DNA of 64,000 nucleotides from Xiphydria camelus (taxonomy: Eukaryota; Arthropoda; Insecta; Hymenoptera; Xiphydriidae), in NCBI GenBank assembly GCA_963678675.1, contig OY783198.1, positions 11,170,580-11,234,579 on the forward strand. The letters run 5' to 3'. The notes under the pieces are model-generated. The model did no database searches and was not told the origin of the DNA. It saw only the letters and a program-made list of their open reading frames with translations. This document shows positions 1 through 10,935 of this stretch, piece after piece (the stretch's first letter is position 1; each line of letters starts with the position of its first letter). Made by a program: the position numbers and the translations under genes.

Positions 1-92
1 TCCTATATTGTTTTCCACCTGATTTACCAAATAAAAAAATTGTTCGAGAACTTTACCTCCGAAAGTCATGAAGTTGACTCCGTATTTCTTTT

Positions 93-862
93 TTAAGGGG
101 GGAATCAACCCGTAAAATTTTTTTTTTTCGATTTTTCGTTTTTTAGCTCAAAAAATAGAGAATTTCTTCCTCTTTAAAACGATGTATTATTTTTTACGAT
201 ACGAGCACCCGTTCGTTCACAGCATCGTTTTTTCTGAACCGATGTCGTAACGCCCAAGTGCGATATTTGGAACACGAAATTGTTTGAACTGTCTTCTAAG
301 TCGATTTTCTCCACTTCCTGTTTTTTGACCTTGCGCGACACTTTTTTCAAAAAGTACTGGATGGATTTACTTCATTTTTTTTGTAGAATGCTCATAAAAG
401 CTTGGTCTTTAATAATAGGAAGCGGTTTGTAAATATTCCAATACATTTAAAAATTATAGTGCTTTAAACTTGAAATTTTGTAGTAAAAACAAATGTCTAA
501 CTTTGAAAATTTGTAACTTTGTCACCAATCATTTTAATTTGATTCTAGTTGGTATTATTCTTGTTTATAACATACTAAATAAGATGTGCAAAGTCTAAAC
601 TCTCTATCTTAAAGAGTTTTAAAAATATCTGTCGCGCAGCACACAGGAAGAATTTTTGTATGTAATTTTAAGGTTATGTTTACATACCAGCTATGTACAT
701 ATGTACTAATATTTTGCTCTTCACAATACATTATTTTTAATTGGAAAATTATGCTCTTTTTAATGGTGAAAACCGTTTTAAAATCGGCCCAACTAATCAA
801 AAGATATAAAGCTCCAAAGAAAAGTCAATTTTAAGGTATTCAAGGGTTGATTCCCCCCTTAA
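93..862. mobile_element. TTAA-flanked non-autonomous TIR element
   Basis: The inverted repeat GGGGGGAATCAACCC at 97-111 matches its complement at 844-858, and each end is bordered by TTAA (93-96 and 859-862). The interior is AT-rich and holds no convincing reading frame. TTAA duplications are typical of piggyBac-like and Kolobok-like elements, so this is best read as a MITE of one of those groups; the superfamily is an inference. Confidence 0.7.
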
Positions 863-918
863 GGTAATATGGTCACTTTCCAAAATGATCGTTGAGTGTC
901 CGTAAAAAACAATATTAA

Positions 919-1799
919 ACTAGCAGCCCGTCCCGGCTTCGCACGGGTAGATTGTGGATTGATTTTGTCCGTCCACCATTGTTTAAATACATTTTTAATA
1001 CAAAACTTTTAGTATTTTTCCCGGGCTACGCAATGGTCATATTGGATTTGACCTTGACCATGACCTTCAAGGTTATATCAAGGTCAAATAATTTTTTTTC
1101 ACGTTCAAATGTGTCCTTGACCATTTTTTTCATGTTACCTTTATTGTCAGCGGAGGTCAAATTTAGGTCATAGTTCGACTTTTTGAACACCCTGTATAAG
1201 ATTTACTAACTTAGAAACCTTCGCGGATATGCGTCTAACTGTTCCCCAAATTTTCATCGCAATCGGATGAACGGTTTAGGAAGGCATAATAATCATCCGT
1301 ACCGGCACTTTTTGAACACCCTGTATAAGATTTACTAACTCAAACCTTCGCGGATATGCGTTCAACTGTTCCCCAAATTTTCGTCGCAATCGGATGAACG
1401 GTTTAGGAAGGCATAATAATCATCCGTACCGGTACTTTTTGAACACCCTGTATAAGATTTACTAACTCAGAAACCTTCGCGGGCATGCGTCCAATCATTC
1501 TCCAACTTTTCATCGCAATCGGATGAACGGTTTAGGAAGGCATAATAATCATCAGTACCGGTACTTTTTGAACACCCTGTATAAGATTTACTAACTCAGA
1601 AACCTTCGCGGGCATGCGTCCAACCATTCCCCAAAGTTTCATCGCAATCGGATGAACGGTTTAGGAAAGCATTTGATATTACCTTAAAGGTCACGGTCAA
1701 GGTCAAATCCAATACGACCACTGGGTAGCCACGGGAAAATCCTTAAAGTTTTGTATTAAACATTTTTCTCTAAAATGTTTTCCCGTTGAGATAATCCAG
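919..1799 (+). repeat. Interspersed element with ~127-bp tandem array, copy 1
   Basis: It opens with CTAGCAGCCCGTCCCGGCTT, which folds as CCCGT...ACGGG, and contains about four tandem units of ~127 bp, each starting near TTTTTGAACACCCTGTATAA and including GCAATCGGATGAACGGTTTA. A second copy lies at 28959-29885; the two stay alike until about position 1797, where this copy breaks off. Copy 2 ends in a cagaca-rich, TATATA-rich tail, which suggests a retroelement-type 3' end, but no ORF is present and I cannot name the family. Confidence 0.6.
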
Positions 1800-2717
1800 C
1801 TTGCGCGAATAGTATGCGCAGTAGCGCCACACACACACTGACGCAGTCACATGTACACGGCTTACGTCTGACGCTCGATTTCCCAGGAAGGTCCCACCGT
1901 AGAGCCATAGCATAGATGTTTACACATCAAAAATGTATCAAAAAACTATGATTTATAATTGAACATTTTCTTTGTGAATTATAAAATTTATGACCATTAC
2001 AATTTGTCGATTATTTTCATTATTTTTCACTTATTATTCAAATAATGTGCCTCTTTTGACTAGCGTTTTCTTATGTGTGGCAACGCTGTAAACTTCGAAA
2101 TATTTATTTTCTTCACACACACACACACACACACGCGCGCGCCATAACCTAAATATACTCTCACCACGGCCAGTCGGCCACGATATAAGGGAAAATTTGA
2201 GAGGAAAAGAAACTGAGTGGCGTGAAAATGTCATTGTAGCGAATAAAAAATGTCAAATGAAACCACTCCACTGACGCGACGTTGCCGTATCTACTCGACA
2301 CGCTATTTCCGAACACCGAGAAGCAGAAATTATTTATAACTAAAGTATCAAACGGTCAATAATTTTTTTCGATGGTTGTAAATGTGTGTTTTTCCTCACC
2401 GTTTTTTGGTATTTTTCTCTCTTATATTGTAATCTTGGATCTTATATAAAAATCCCAATAAATGTGATATGCCCATAAGACTGGGTTAAACATCCGTAAT
2501 GCAATACGACGAGAAAACTTTCCTTACAACCGAAAATTATTATAATCTCAAACGTCAAAACAGAACACATGTTTGCTCCAAAAAAGAATGGGCGCTTTCT
2601 GGCAAATCGGTGGTTAGTACGCGATGTACAAAATAGATGTCGGAACTAATACTTGCTCAAAAGTGAACTACCCCATATTAGGAACTATCCTCATATTATG
2701 GCACTTTCCTGTATATA
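1800..2717. other. No gene seen; short CA/CG microsatellite
   Basis: There is no coding signal on either strand. A short (CA)n/(CG)n tract lies at about 2115-2142. At about 2666-2712 is a motif resembling, in inverse orientation, the terminus of the element that starts at 13041 (paired TAATAT motifs around an ATCCT core), so a broken end of that family probably lies here. Confidence 0.4.
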
Positions 2718-3224
2718 ATTTCTACAAAAACAATGGAGAAACACTGATGCTGTGTGGCAGTGTTCTACTATCTTCTCGAATACGAAGGACTCGAGGACGC
2801 GATATCTAGTCAGTAGACCAATTACGGCATTTTACACGAGGTGGCAGTATTAGGAACACAAGTCTCCCGATATTGTCACCCTAGTGAATATGTCTATGTA
2901 TTCTTTGAACTAAATAAATCATTTTTGTTCAATACTCAAAACAGGTGTTCGTCCAAGTTTCCTGTTGTAATTGCTTTTGCGAAAATGAAGTCCCAGCGTT
3001 GTTCTAGGTACATAATTTATATTGTGTAGCAGCACCTTTTATGCCGATTCCTTATAGCTGATAGTCTCAACTAAACACATATGTAATTTCTACAACAACA
3101 ATGGAGAAACACTGAAGCTGGCAGTGTTCTATTATCTTCCCGAATACGAAGAACTCGAGGATCCGACATCTAGTTGTCAGTAGACCAATTACGGCATTTT
3201 ACACGAGGTGGCAGTATAAGGAAC
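2718..3224. repeat. Local ~140-bp direct duplication
   Basis: The stretch 2718-2858 is repeated at about 3084-3224 with roughly 90% identity; both share ACGGCATTTTACACGAGGTG followed by a GGAAC motif. The intervening ~225 bp are not duplicated. No coding function is evident. Confidence 0.65.
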
Positions 3225-3344
3225 AATGGCAATATTTAGCGCATATACCTTAATTCTTGCTATCGTCTGATAGCGTTGACACATGTATCTCATAATAATT
3301 TCAAGTCATTCCGATCAGTACTTTTTATTCATGGCATTTTTATA

Positions 3345-3995
3345 AAGTTGACAAATGTTTTCTCTCGACAATTGTGATCAAGTTCCTTTATTTGAAAGGG
3401 AAAAAACTCAGGAAATAAAAGATGCGTTAGACTCAGTAAACGGTGATGTGCTTCGTACACAACTGTCAAACATTGGGTGGCTGAGTACAAACGTGGCCGT
3501 ACCAGCATTTTTGATGATGAACATTCTGGGCACCCAAAAATTGTTTCAACTGACGAAATTGTGGACTTAGTGCATGAAACTGTGATGGAAGATCGTCGAT
3601 TGGCCGTGAAGGAGATTGCTGAGGCTTGTAAGATATCAGATGAACGGGAGCGCAAGATTTTGCACGAGGATTTGGGTAAGAGAAAATTATCCGCACGTTT
3701 GGTGCCGCGTTTGTAATTGACAATTGACCAAAAACGCATACGGCTTGATATGTCGCGCGAGTGTCTTGAGTTGTATAAAAAAAATCCAGCTGAATTCTTG
3801 CGACGTTTGATAACTGTCGATGAAACTTGGATCAAAAATATCTTGGGGGGAAAAAATTGGGGACAAATGTCGAGGTGGAAAACGTCGCAGACCGGTATTT
3901 TTCAGGTGGATAAAAAGAATTTTTTTCTGACGGCTTGAAGGGTTGGGAGAACCGGTGCATTAACTGTATCGAGTTACGAGGAGACTGTGTAGAGA
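3345..3995 (+). pseudogene. Internally deleted mariner transposase pseudogene
   Basis: Mariner transposase remnants occur in order on the plus strand: the N-terminal helix-turn-helix region (REKTQEIKDALDSVNGDV), then in another frame WVAEYKRGRTSIFDDEHSGH, the linker MEDRRLAVKEIAEACKI, the HEDLGKRKLSARLVPRL block, and the first catalytic aspartate motif ITVDETWI at about 3808-3831. A frameshift lies near 3460 and a stop after VPRL at about 3714. Right after ETWI the sequence jumps to the C-terminal KNWGQM...DKK...CIELRGDCVEK region, so the segment with the second and third catalytic aspartates has been deleted. It cannot encode an active enzyme. Its TIRs were not located. Confidence 0.85.
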
Positions 3996-4639
3996 AATTA
4001 TTTTTTTTTACCTTGAAATTTGTGTTTTTTTCTGAAAAGGCCGGAAACTTTTCAAATTATCCTCGTGCGTGTATAATCGAGTTCAGATATGGTGCCAGAC
4101 TTCAGATAATAATCGACGATTTGGATAATCGAAGTTTTGCTCTACCAGACTAATGCAATTAATCATTAGTCGAGACAGTTGTTTTCCTGGAAATTATTTG
4201 AATTTCGTAATCAGTACGAGTTTTATAGTTAATTACTTCTAGTTATCAGAGCTAAACAAATTGTTGTTATACAAAATAGCCTACAAGAATAGTTGTCACC
4301 AAAATAATTGCCACAACTATAGTTGTATAGATATATTTCTTTTCTTTGAGCACAAGAACTCTAGCCGAATAAGAATTGACCGAGGGTGGGTCGGCATTAG
4401 TATGCGAGTTCCACGTTCCCCCATATTTTACTGAACTATCCGATAAAACTTAAATAGAAACTCAATTACATTCTGGCAAGGCCGATACTCTACTGTGTCC
4501 TGTAAAGCCTGAATCGATTGATCATTGGATCAATCCTTCCTCACAGTAAAGACAATCGAAATTCGGGTCAACTCGTCACAGACACAAAATTCTACGCTGC
4601 ACCAGCACTATCCAACATGTAGCATAAGTATAGGTGTAC

Positions 4640-4852
4640 AAATTAATAAGGTGCTTATTTTTAATAAAATCAGAGTTTATTATAAAAAAACAAAAACACA
4701 TTAACGGTCGAAATATTCCCCATTATTTTCGATGACTTTACTCCACCTCACTGGCAACTGACGAATTCCTTCGCGAAAGAAACTTGGCAGTTTTGACTCA
4801 ATAAATTCATCGATGCTTTTTCAGACCTCGTCGACTGCTATAATAATTATTT
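4640..4852 (-). pseudogene. Solo C-terminal mariner transposase fragment
   Basis: Read on the minus strand, the stretch encodes FIESKLPSFFREGIRQLP followed by a VRWSKVIENNGEYFDR end and a stop, the typical C-terminus of a mariner transposase. An AATAAA signal and A-rich tail follow. An in-frame stop lies upstream of the SIDEF motif and nothing of the catalytic core is present nearby. It comes from a different mariner lineage than the remnant at 3.3-4.0 kb, whose C-terminus ends in CVEK. Confidence 0.7.
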
Positions 4853-5252
4853 TAACACAAATCTGTAATTGATAGCTGACGCGTACTTTGCACAAAATTG
4901 ACAATTCCATGCTTTATAGTGTATAAGCCGAATTATAAGTTTTATTCTACTGGGACCATTTTGGCATTAAATCATCAAATTTTTAGCTTTTTTGACGCCT
5001 CCTTTCACTTATATCAACGGGGATAAGAATGTAACTGCAATTCCCTCTTCCTCTGCCAAAAAAAATGAAGACATTAAAGCTAACGAAGATAATTAAACTC
5101 GGTCTATTACTTCTAGAACAGCTACACTATTGATACTCACAAGAAACTCTAGTTATCTCGCTCTAAAAATCGAGCATCGGCGAATCAAAACTTTAAGAAA
5201 TTTAGTTTCACGAGAAACAGCTCCAATGGCTGTTACGGCAAATTGACCGGAT

Positions 5253-5458
5253 ACTGATAAAATGTGCAGTTCAATCAACCAAATGTTGCTAACTGATTCT
5301 CTTTTAATCGACTCGAATGGTATTTTTATCGAATCGATCGTCGTCGCTTTGTCGTTTCGATAAAATGCTTCGTCGATTCGATAAAAACATCATTCGAGTC
5401 AACTAAAGGAGAGTCAGTTGGCAACATTTGGTTCATTCAACTGCATTTCTTTATCAGG
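5253..5458. mobile_element. Fold-back MITE
   Basis: Arms of about 75-95 bp are inverted copies: the left arm runs through CAACCAAATGTTGC and the right arm through GCAACATTTGGTTC, with a short GTCGTCG-rich centre. No coding content. The target duplication could not be assigned. Confidence 0.7.
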
Positions 5459-5574
5459 GAAACCACTCAGATGCCCAGACATCTGTAGATGCTGCCTGGA
5501 GCACGGGAGCTATCTCTGTAAGTCACCGGATAGTACAATGCATACCGGTTTAGTATAGTTACATTCCGATACAA

Positions 5575-5987
5575 TTAGGGATCGTCCATAAAAAATTACT
5601 TAACGGCGTGACCGAGAGAAGGAGAGGGATCAGGCTAAATGTAACATAGGGGAGAGGAATATGTGATGAAATGATTACGTAACAAAACATTATTATAGTA
5701 ATTTGATATCTCTTATCTAATGTAATTCGTTTAAAATACGCCTATTCATTATAATTTATTTCAAATTACGACTCAAGTTTTAATCCAAACCATCGTTATT
5801 CTATGTTACAACGTGTTCTTCGTTGCAATTGGCGAGATTCACCAATACAATCGAAAATTACGTAACGTACGGAATGGGAGAGGAGAGAGAAGGAAGGACT
5901 AAATGTCTACATAGTGTTGCGTGGAAGAGGGAGAAAGATCAAGAATTATATTTAAAAACCATTACATGGTTCACGGACAGCCCCTTA
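5575..5987. mobile_element. TIR element with TTA duplication
   Basis: The left end GGGATCGTCCATAAAAAATTAC (key bases GGG..C.GTCC) faces a right end whose complement reads GGGGCTGTCCGTGAACCATG. Both ends abut TTA (5575-5577 and 5985-5987). A 3-bp TTA duplication fits PIF/Harbinger or related groups. The interior has no protein I recognise. Confidence 0.5.
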
Positions 5988-6121
5988 TTCCAGAATACGA
6001 TAAACCTAATGCTCTTTCACTCTTTCTTCTTCATTTACATAACCTCCGCATGTGCAGTGACAAGTGAAATTCCCCTAAACGTAAATACGTATAGGGACTG
6101 ATCGTATATTAGATAAAATAG

Positions 6122-6698
6122 TTAAGGGGGAAACTCCTCCAGACCACCTCCAGACAACAGGTTTTTAAATAATCTTTTACAAAAAACTGAGCATTCATTG
6201 CAATGAATAAAATTACATAATAATATTGACATTCAAATGTATACACACAAATTTTTTTAGGAGTGAAAAAAAAACAAAATGGCGGCGCTACAGCTGATCA
6301 AACTTGACTCCTCGAAATTTTCGCCGTGGAATGCCCAGGCCCTTGTAGTTAACTGAAATCAACGAACCAAATTTTTTTCATTAAAATAAATCATTCCGCT
6401 TTGCATGAATATAAATGTAACAAGAAAAAAGAAAATTGTTTTTTTCTTTTTGTCCTCAAATTTTCATTTTACAACGACTTGGGCGTTCCACGGCGCAAAC
6501 TTCGAGGAGTTAAGTTTGATCAGTTGTAGCGCCGCCATTTTGTTTTTTTTCCACTCCTAAACAAATTTGTGTGTATACATTTGAATGTCAATATTATTAT
6601 GTAATTTTATTCATTGTAATGAATGCTCTGAGTTTTTTGTAAAAAATTATTGAAAAACCTGTTGTCTGGAGGTGGTCCGGAGAAGTTTCCCCCCTTAA
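6122..6698. mobile_element. TTAA-flanked fold-back MITE with ~270-bp arms
   Basis: Nearly the whole element is an inverted repeat. The left arm starts GGGGGAAACTCCTCCAGACC after TTAA (6122-6125); the right arm ends in the complement before TTAA (6695-6698). The arms include the shared stretch ACAAAATGGCGGCGCTACA. The centre at about 6380-6450 is unpaired. Its right TTAA is next to or shared with the following element. Confidence 0.8.
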
Positions 6699-7266
6699 GG
6701 TAAGGTGGGGCAAGAGCATTTTTGGGGCAAGGGCAGTATTTTCAATTTTTATTCAAGTTTCGTAGCGAATGGTGCGCTGCCATTTATGAAGACTGCCTCT
6801 AATTAATCCGCCCAACATAACTCAACCACTACCGGCCACCTGTGTCTTCCGTTGTGTGAGTGACACGTTCCTTAATTTTAATGCGCATTTAGAATTTAAA
6901 AAGTTTATAGCTCCTCTATTTTTTTTGGACCAGTTTTGTTTTAATTTTATTTGAAAGTAAACATTTCATTGAGACGATTGCTCTTGCTCCATTTATAGAT
7001 CGGCACATTTAAGCTAAAATATTGACGAGAACGCACTTGCCCCGAAATCGCGGGGCAAGTGCGTATTTGGTACCAAAAAATTAAAAATTACGATATTTTT
7101 AAAATCCCTAATTTTTTCAAATTTTTATTGACATTGATCAATAAAGCATACCATAACGTCTTAACACTTATAAGCGGGCAATCCTATGACAATAATATCA
7201 AACACTTAATGAATTTACAAATTCACCTATTCATTTTTTGGTATGCTCTTACCCCACCTTACCTTA
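6696..7266. mobile_element. TIR element abutting the preceding MITE
   Basis: The left end TAAGGTAAGGTGGGGCAAGA and the right end (complement TAAGGTAAGGTGGGGTAAGA) are inverted copies. An internal hairpin GCACTTGCCCCG...CGGGGCAAGTGC lies at about 7032-7066. No protein is recognisable. Confidence 0.6.
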
Positions 7267-7464
7267 CGTCAGTTTCCCATTTTCATTGCACAGTCATTTT
7301 TATAGGATATATTTTAACCTATAGCACACACGCACATATGTCGTTTATTTACTTTACTTATCATTTTGCGATAAAACCTTTCCGACAGATATTGTTTGAC
7401 GTCAAGAGGAACATGCAATACACGTCATGAATTTTTGATAACCTACATTATTTTTGAAGTATTC

Positions 7465-7732
7465 TTAACACATTCTCTGCCAGACCGTTTTTATGAAGAC
7501 TTTCCGTTCACGCCGCGTGGGGCGTATATGCCCCGCGCTTTTCAATTGTATTGTTTTGTTTCTAGCATATGCCTTACAATGAACACTTTCGCTCCGGATG
7601 ACGCCTAATGGCGTCAACGTACTCCCCCACTATGTGCGGATGACGCCATAAGGCGTCATCTCCAATATTGAAATGCTGTAACAAAATGTCCCTTCCGCAC
7701 AGAAGAAAGGTCATCCGCAGCGAACGGGTTAA
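7465..7732. mobile_element. piggyBac-like MITE
   Basis: TTAA at 7465-7468 and 7729-7732 bracket ends reading CACATTCTCTGCCAGACC on the left and (complement) CCCGTTCGCTGCGGATGACC on the right. Inside are palindromic TGACGCC/GGCGTCA motifs near 7600-7660. Short imperfect TIRs at TTAA with a YTCTCTGC-like core are typical of piggyBac-derived MITEs. The right TTAA is also the left border of the next element. Confidence 0.6.
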
Positions 7733-7769
7733 CACGTTGACTGCCGACAGTGCGCAGACAGACGTTTAA

Positions 7770-8378
7770 CCCCGCCGCACATTGAGAGGCAGGCGACGTA
7801 GGCGACGCAGGGCAGGACAGTGCAGGTTTCTGTATCCTGTACAATTCAATAGACCCGCGCGAATTGGGACGCAGAGTAGGGTAGTGCAGGACTGTGCCTA
7901 CGCGGCGCAGTCTCCTGGACACAGTTTCCTGCGCGCGTGCGAAGCAGTTTTTGGCTTAGCGGAAGGGGAGAGTGGAGAAATGCCGATCACTTAAGCGGAA
8001 TTAGACTTAACACAGTAAATTTTACTCTAAATTTGAAAATAAACAACTGTAACAAGTCTTTAGAGTATAAACTTTCTGAATCTTTTGTTGAAATTTCGAT
8101 TAAATGAATAAATGTGTCTTGAAGCCACGCAATTAATTCTGCGTCCGACTCTGACTCGGAACTGTCCAGAAACAACGCCATGATTAAAATAAAAAAGCTC
8201 TTTCTATGTCCAAATAATATTATTTTCTATTCGTACTCGCACGCCAACACTTCATAACAAGAACTGCCAGGACTGAGAACTGCCAGGACTGCTTTCCAAT
8301 ATGCGCTCATACTGCGTAGCATGTGTTTTTTCCTGCCCTGCGTCGCCTACGTCGCCTGCCTCTCAATGTGCGGCGGGG
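7770..8378. mobile_element. TIR element with ~52-bp GC-rich inverted repeats
   Basis: The inverted repeat starting CCCCGCCGCACATTGAGAGG at 7770 is matched almost perfectly by its complement ending at 8378. The flanks carry TTTA on both sides (7765-7768 and 8379-8382). The interior holds one possible exon (see 7987-8181). Confidence 0.65.
7987..8181 (-). CDS. Possible acidic first exon of a transposon protein
   Basis: An ATG at 8181 opens a 64-codon frame with an acidic start, LDSSESESDAELIAWLQDTF, inside the TIR element at 7770-8378. Short Ser/Asp/Glu-rich first exons are common in insect transposase genes, but no catalytic domain follows and the gene cannot be identified. It may equally be chance coding; the element probably lost the rest of its transposase. 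Confidence 0.2.
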   Translation of the reverse strand: MALFLDSSESESDAELIAWLQDTFIHLIEISTKDSESLYSKDLLQLFIFKFRVKFTVLSLIPLK

Positions 8379-8873
8379 TTTAGGCCAAGCGAACGTTGGG
8401 TCGCAGTGTGACGTGCGGTGACTCAGAGTGAGGTGAACAGCGTTGGTGAAGTGAGCTCCGTACCCTCGGTGGTGCGAAAGATGACTGCGCCGGTCGCTTA
8501 TACAGGCAAACCTGAGTGTACATGTGACTACATGACTCAGGTTTGTCTGTATAAGTAACCTGCGCAGGCAGACCTCTCCGGTGCTATGCTTCAATCAAAG
8601 CCTATCGGAACCGAGGAAACTCAAGTGGTCGGTCCTGGTCCCGGCCAGGAATCTCGAACTTTTTCGGATCTAATTTATGGCTCAAAGGGTCCCGAGGAGT
8701 GTCGCATTTCTCCAACACACTGGTCTACGGCCCAAATGTGAGGAGGGTTTATCGGCTCATTCTTTTTCAATAGAATAGCAGTCCTAAATTAGTTTCGATA
8801 TTCGATTTTTACCGCTATAAAATGTAGTAACCCTTAAAAGTTAAACGGGCTTTAGATCAAATCTAGTTGCATA

Positions 8874-9169
8874 CACTGTAAAAAATCAGGAGAGAATCCG
8901 GAATGAATTTTCACTCCCATCACACTCGAAATTTCGGAGTGACAAAGAGAAGAACTCTCTATGGACGGAGTGAACATTGAGTTTTTTTCAGCGGATTGAT
9001 TGCGGAGTGATTTCGCATCAATTTCGGAGTGAATATAGATTTAATTCACAAAAATTCACATTATCAATTAAATACAATAAAATTCACAAAAACATTTAAA
9101 TACAATGCTTAACCTTGAAATAAATTTGTATTTGACAAACAAATTCTTTTCTGGAAAATTGCAAATAAT

Positions 9170-9251
<82 letters not shown>

Positions 9252-9509
9252 TTAAAATTCACTGTTACATAGTTGGAAAATTAAAGTATTATATACACAT
9301 GGTATTAATACCTAATTGATCATTTAACATACCTATAGACACTCTAATCTCGAGTTAGTAACGATAAATTATTAGGCTTATCAAATTCAAAACAAAAACT
9401 CTTTATTTTCAATGACAAGAAATTCATTGAACTCAAAACTGTCGCATGATTCACATTAATCTTGACAACGGTCATGCAAATAATATTTATACTAGTAATG
9501 TTTGTATGA

Positions 9510-9549
<40 letters not shown>

Positions 9550-10024
9550 GTAATAATTTTGTAATCGATTCCTATCTGAATTTCATCCGCGGAGTTAATT
9601 TTATAAATAATTTAAATAAAATCCTTTTCGGAGTGAATTTCACTCCGGACGGGATTAACGTAATTAAAAATCATTCACTCCGCATTCACTCCGCATTTAA
9701 CTACCGATTTTTGATAGTGTAGTGTTGCATACACTGTACAAAATCTGGAGTTAAATGCGGAATGATTTGCGGAGTGAATGCGGAGTGAACGATTTTTAAT
9801 TAATTTAATCCCGTCCGGTGTGAAATTCACTCCGAAAAGGATTTTATTTCATTTAAATTATTTATAAAAAATGTGGAGTTAAATGCGGAATGATTTGCGG
9901 AGTGAATGCGGAGTGAACGATTTTTAATTAATTTAATCCCGTCCGGAGTGAAATTCACTCCGAAAAGGATTTTATTTAAATTATTTATAAAATTAACTCC
10001 GCGGATGAAATTCAGATAGGAATC
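8874..10024. repeat. Inverted/tandem repeat complex rich in GGAGTGAAT
   Basis: Multiple copies of a GGAGTGAAT/ATTCACTCC module. 8874-9717 is bounded by CACTGTAAAAAATC and an inverted relative; 9724-10024 starts again with the same end and is an inverted, partly tandem copy of 9563-9718. The module starting TTAAATGCGGAATGATTTGC occurs twice in direct orientation (about 9750 and 9880). A frame can be read through it but it is repeat sequence, not a gene. Confidence 0.6.
9172..9245. repeat. (GA)n microsatellite
   Basis: About 35 GA units with one interruption. A shorter (AAT)n tract of about 12 units follows at 9512-9548. Confidence 0.95.
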
Positions 10025-10576
10025 GTTCACAAAATATTGAATTATAATACAAATAATACAATATTTTTTAAAATTATTATTTAGTACTAATAATAATAAT
10101 ATTTTAAGTCCGCACAAACGTTTGGCAAGTGTGTAAATCCGGCATTATGCCATCTTAAACTAACAAACTAAAGTTCACGAACGAAAATTTTCTAAATCTA
10201 AATCACGTCCGGTTTTGTGTTTCGACCGCAGACCTTCGCAGGCTCTCGCAGATTCACGGCGTGTGAAAAGTGCGCCACCTCACACTGCGTCCGAACATTC
10301 GCTGTTATATAGATTTCTATGGGTTACAAAATCTGCTGTGAGTCGCTCTGCGTCACCCCACTTAACTGCGACCCAACGTTCGCTTGGCCTTATAAGTGTA
10401 GTAACGACTCACGTAAGAATTTTTTCAAAATTCCTATTCTTTACTAAATTATGTGCAAATGTAAAATTCTCGGTCTAATAGACCGACATGGCGTGTGCGC
10501 CGTGCGACGTCGGGGTGCGGGGAGACGGCAGTGAACGTGTTAAGATAATACTTCTATTGCCTGTAGTAGTTCAAAA

Positions 10577-10690
10577 TTAATTTAACTTAACGTCTCTGAA
10601 GAGGGTTCGAAGAGGAACCGAAACGTCAGACGTGGAGTGATTGTTGTTGTTTGGCCTGATTATTATCTAGTTAAGTTAAATTAATTTTTG
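10577..10690 (+). ncRNA. Hammerhead-ribozyme-like motif in a short inverted-repeat unit
   Basis: Stem I ACGTCT (10590-10595) pairs perfectly with AGACGT (10628-10633). Between them lie CTGAAGAG (10596-10603), a stem II GGTTC/GAACC (10604-10608 with 10615-10619), and GAAACGTC (10620-10627). This is the layout of a minimal type I hammerhead as found in Penelope-like retroelements, except that the invariant CUGAUGA box reads CUGAAGA, which should weaken or abolish cleavage. The motif is framed by an inverted repeat (AATTAATTTAACTTAA near 10577 and its complement near 10671-10687). No reverse transcriptase is nearby. Confidence 0.45.
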
Positions 10691-10762
10691 AGGTATGAGG
10701 ATCACAAATGGAATTCGATAATCTCATTCAAACAGTTTTTAGAACTCATTAAAATTATAAGA

Positions 10763-10935
10763 ACAAACATATCGATACCTTACTTTGAAAACCTCGTAAG
10801 TGCAATTTTTGACAAAAATGCCATTTATAGCTTACTGTGTTCAGATTTTAAACATTAACGCAGTAAGCTATAAATGGCATTTTTGTCAAAAATTGCAATT
10901 ACGAGGTTTTCAAAGTAAGGTATCGATATATGCAT
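10763..10935. mobile_element. Fold-back MITE, copy 1
   Basis: Arms of about 75 bp: ATCGATACCTTACTTTGAAA at the left and its complement at the right, with a loop around GTGTTCAGATTTTAAAC. A second copy lies at 52563-52735. No coding content. Confidence 0.8.

Larger units (their letters stand above)
8380..10392. mobile_element. TTA-flanked TIR element, Harbinger-like
   Basis: GGCCAAGCGAACGTTGGGTC at 8383 is repeated in inverse orientation at the right end (10370-10389), and both ends abut TTA (8380-8382 and 10390-10392). The sub-terminal regions also resemble each other (GTGACGC-rich). A 3-bp TTA duplication suggests PIF/Harbinger. Most of the interior is other repeats, and no transposase is visible. 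Confidence 0.6.
7729..10543. mobile_element. Composite piggyBac-like element hosting other insertions
   Basis: TTAA at 7729-7732 is followed by CACGTTGACTGCCG; the complement at the far end reads CACGTTCACTGCCG before TTAA at 10540-10543. If these two ends belong together, the 2.8-kb element has received the TIR element at 7770-8378 and the TTA-flanked element at 8383-10389, leaving only tens of bases of its own sequence. Confidence 0.5.

Noticed and set aside
1170..1690. CRISPR-like array of regularly spaced repeats
   Set aside because: The ~127-bp units are whole tandem repeats without unique spacers, in an animal genome, and recur at 28959-29885.
3329..3835. Minus-strand 168-codon frame opposite the mariner remnant
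   Set aside because: It is a shadow of the mariner transposase on the plus strand, where family motifs are clear.
7656..7994. Arg-rich overlapping frames near 7656-7994 and 8307-8594
   Set aside because: They come from the GC-rich inverted repeat CAGGCGACGTAGGCGACG and its complement.
9827..10117. Minus-strand frame of 96 codons
   Set aside because: It lies entirely in the inverted GGAGTGAAT repeat complex and is low-complexity (Ile/Asn/Lys-rich).
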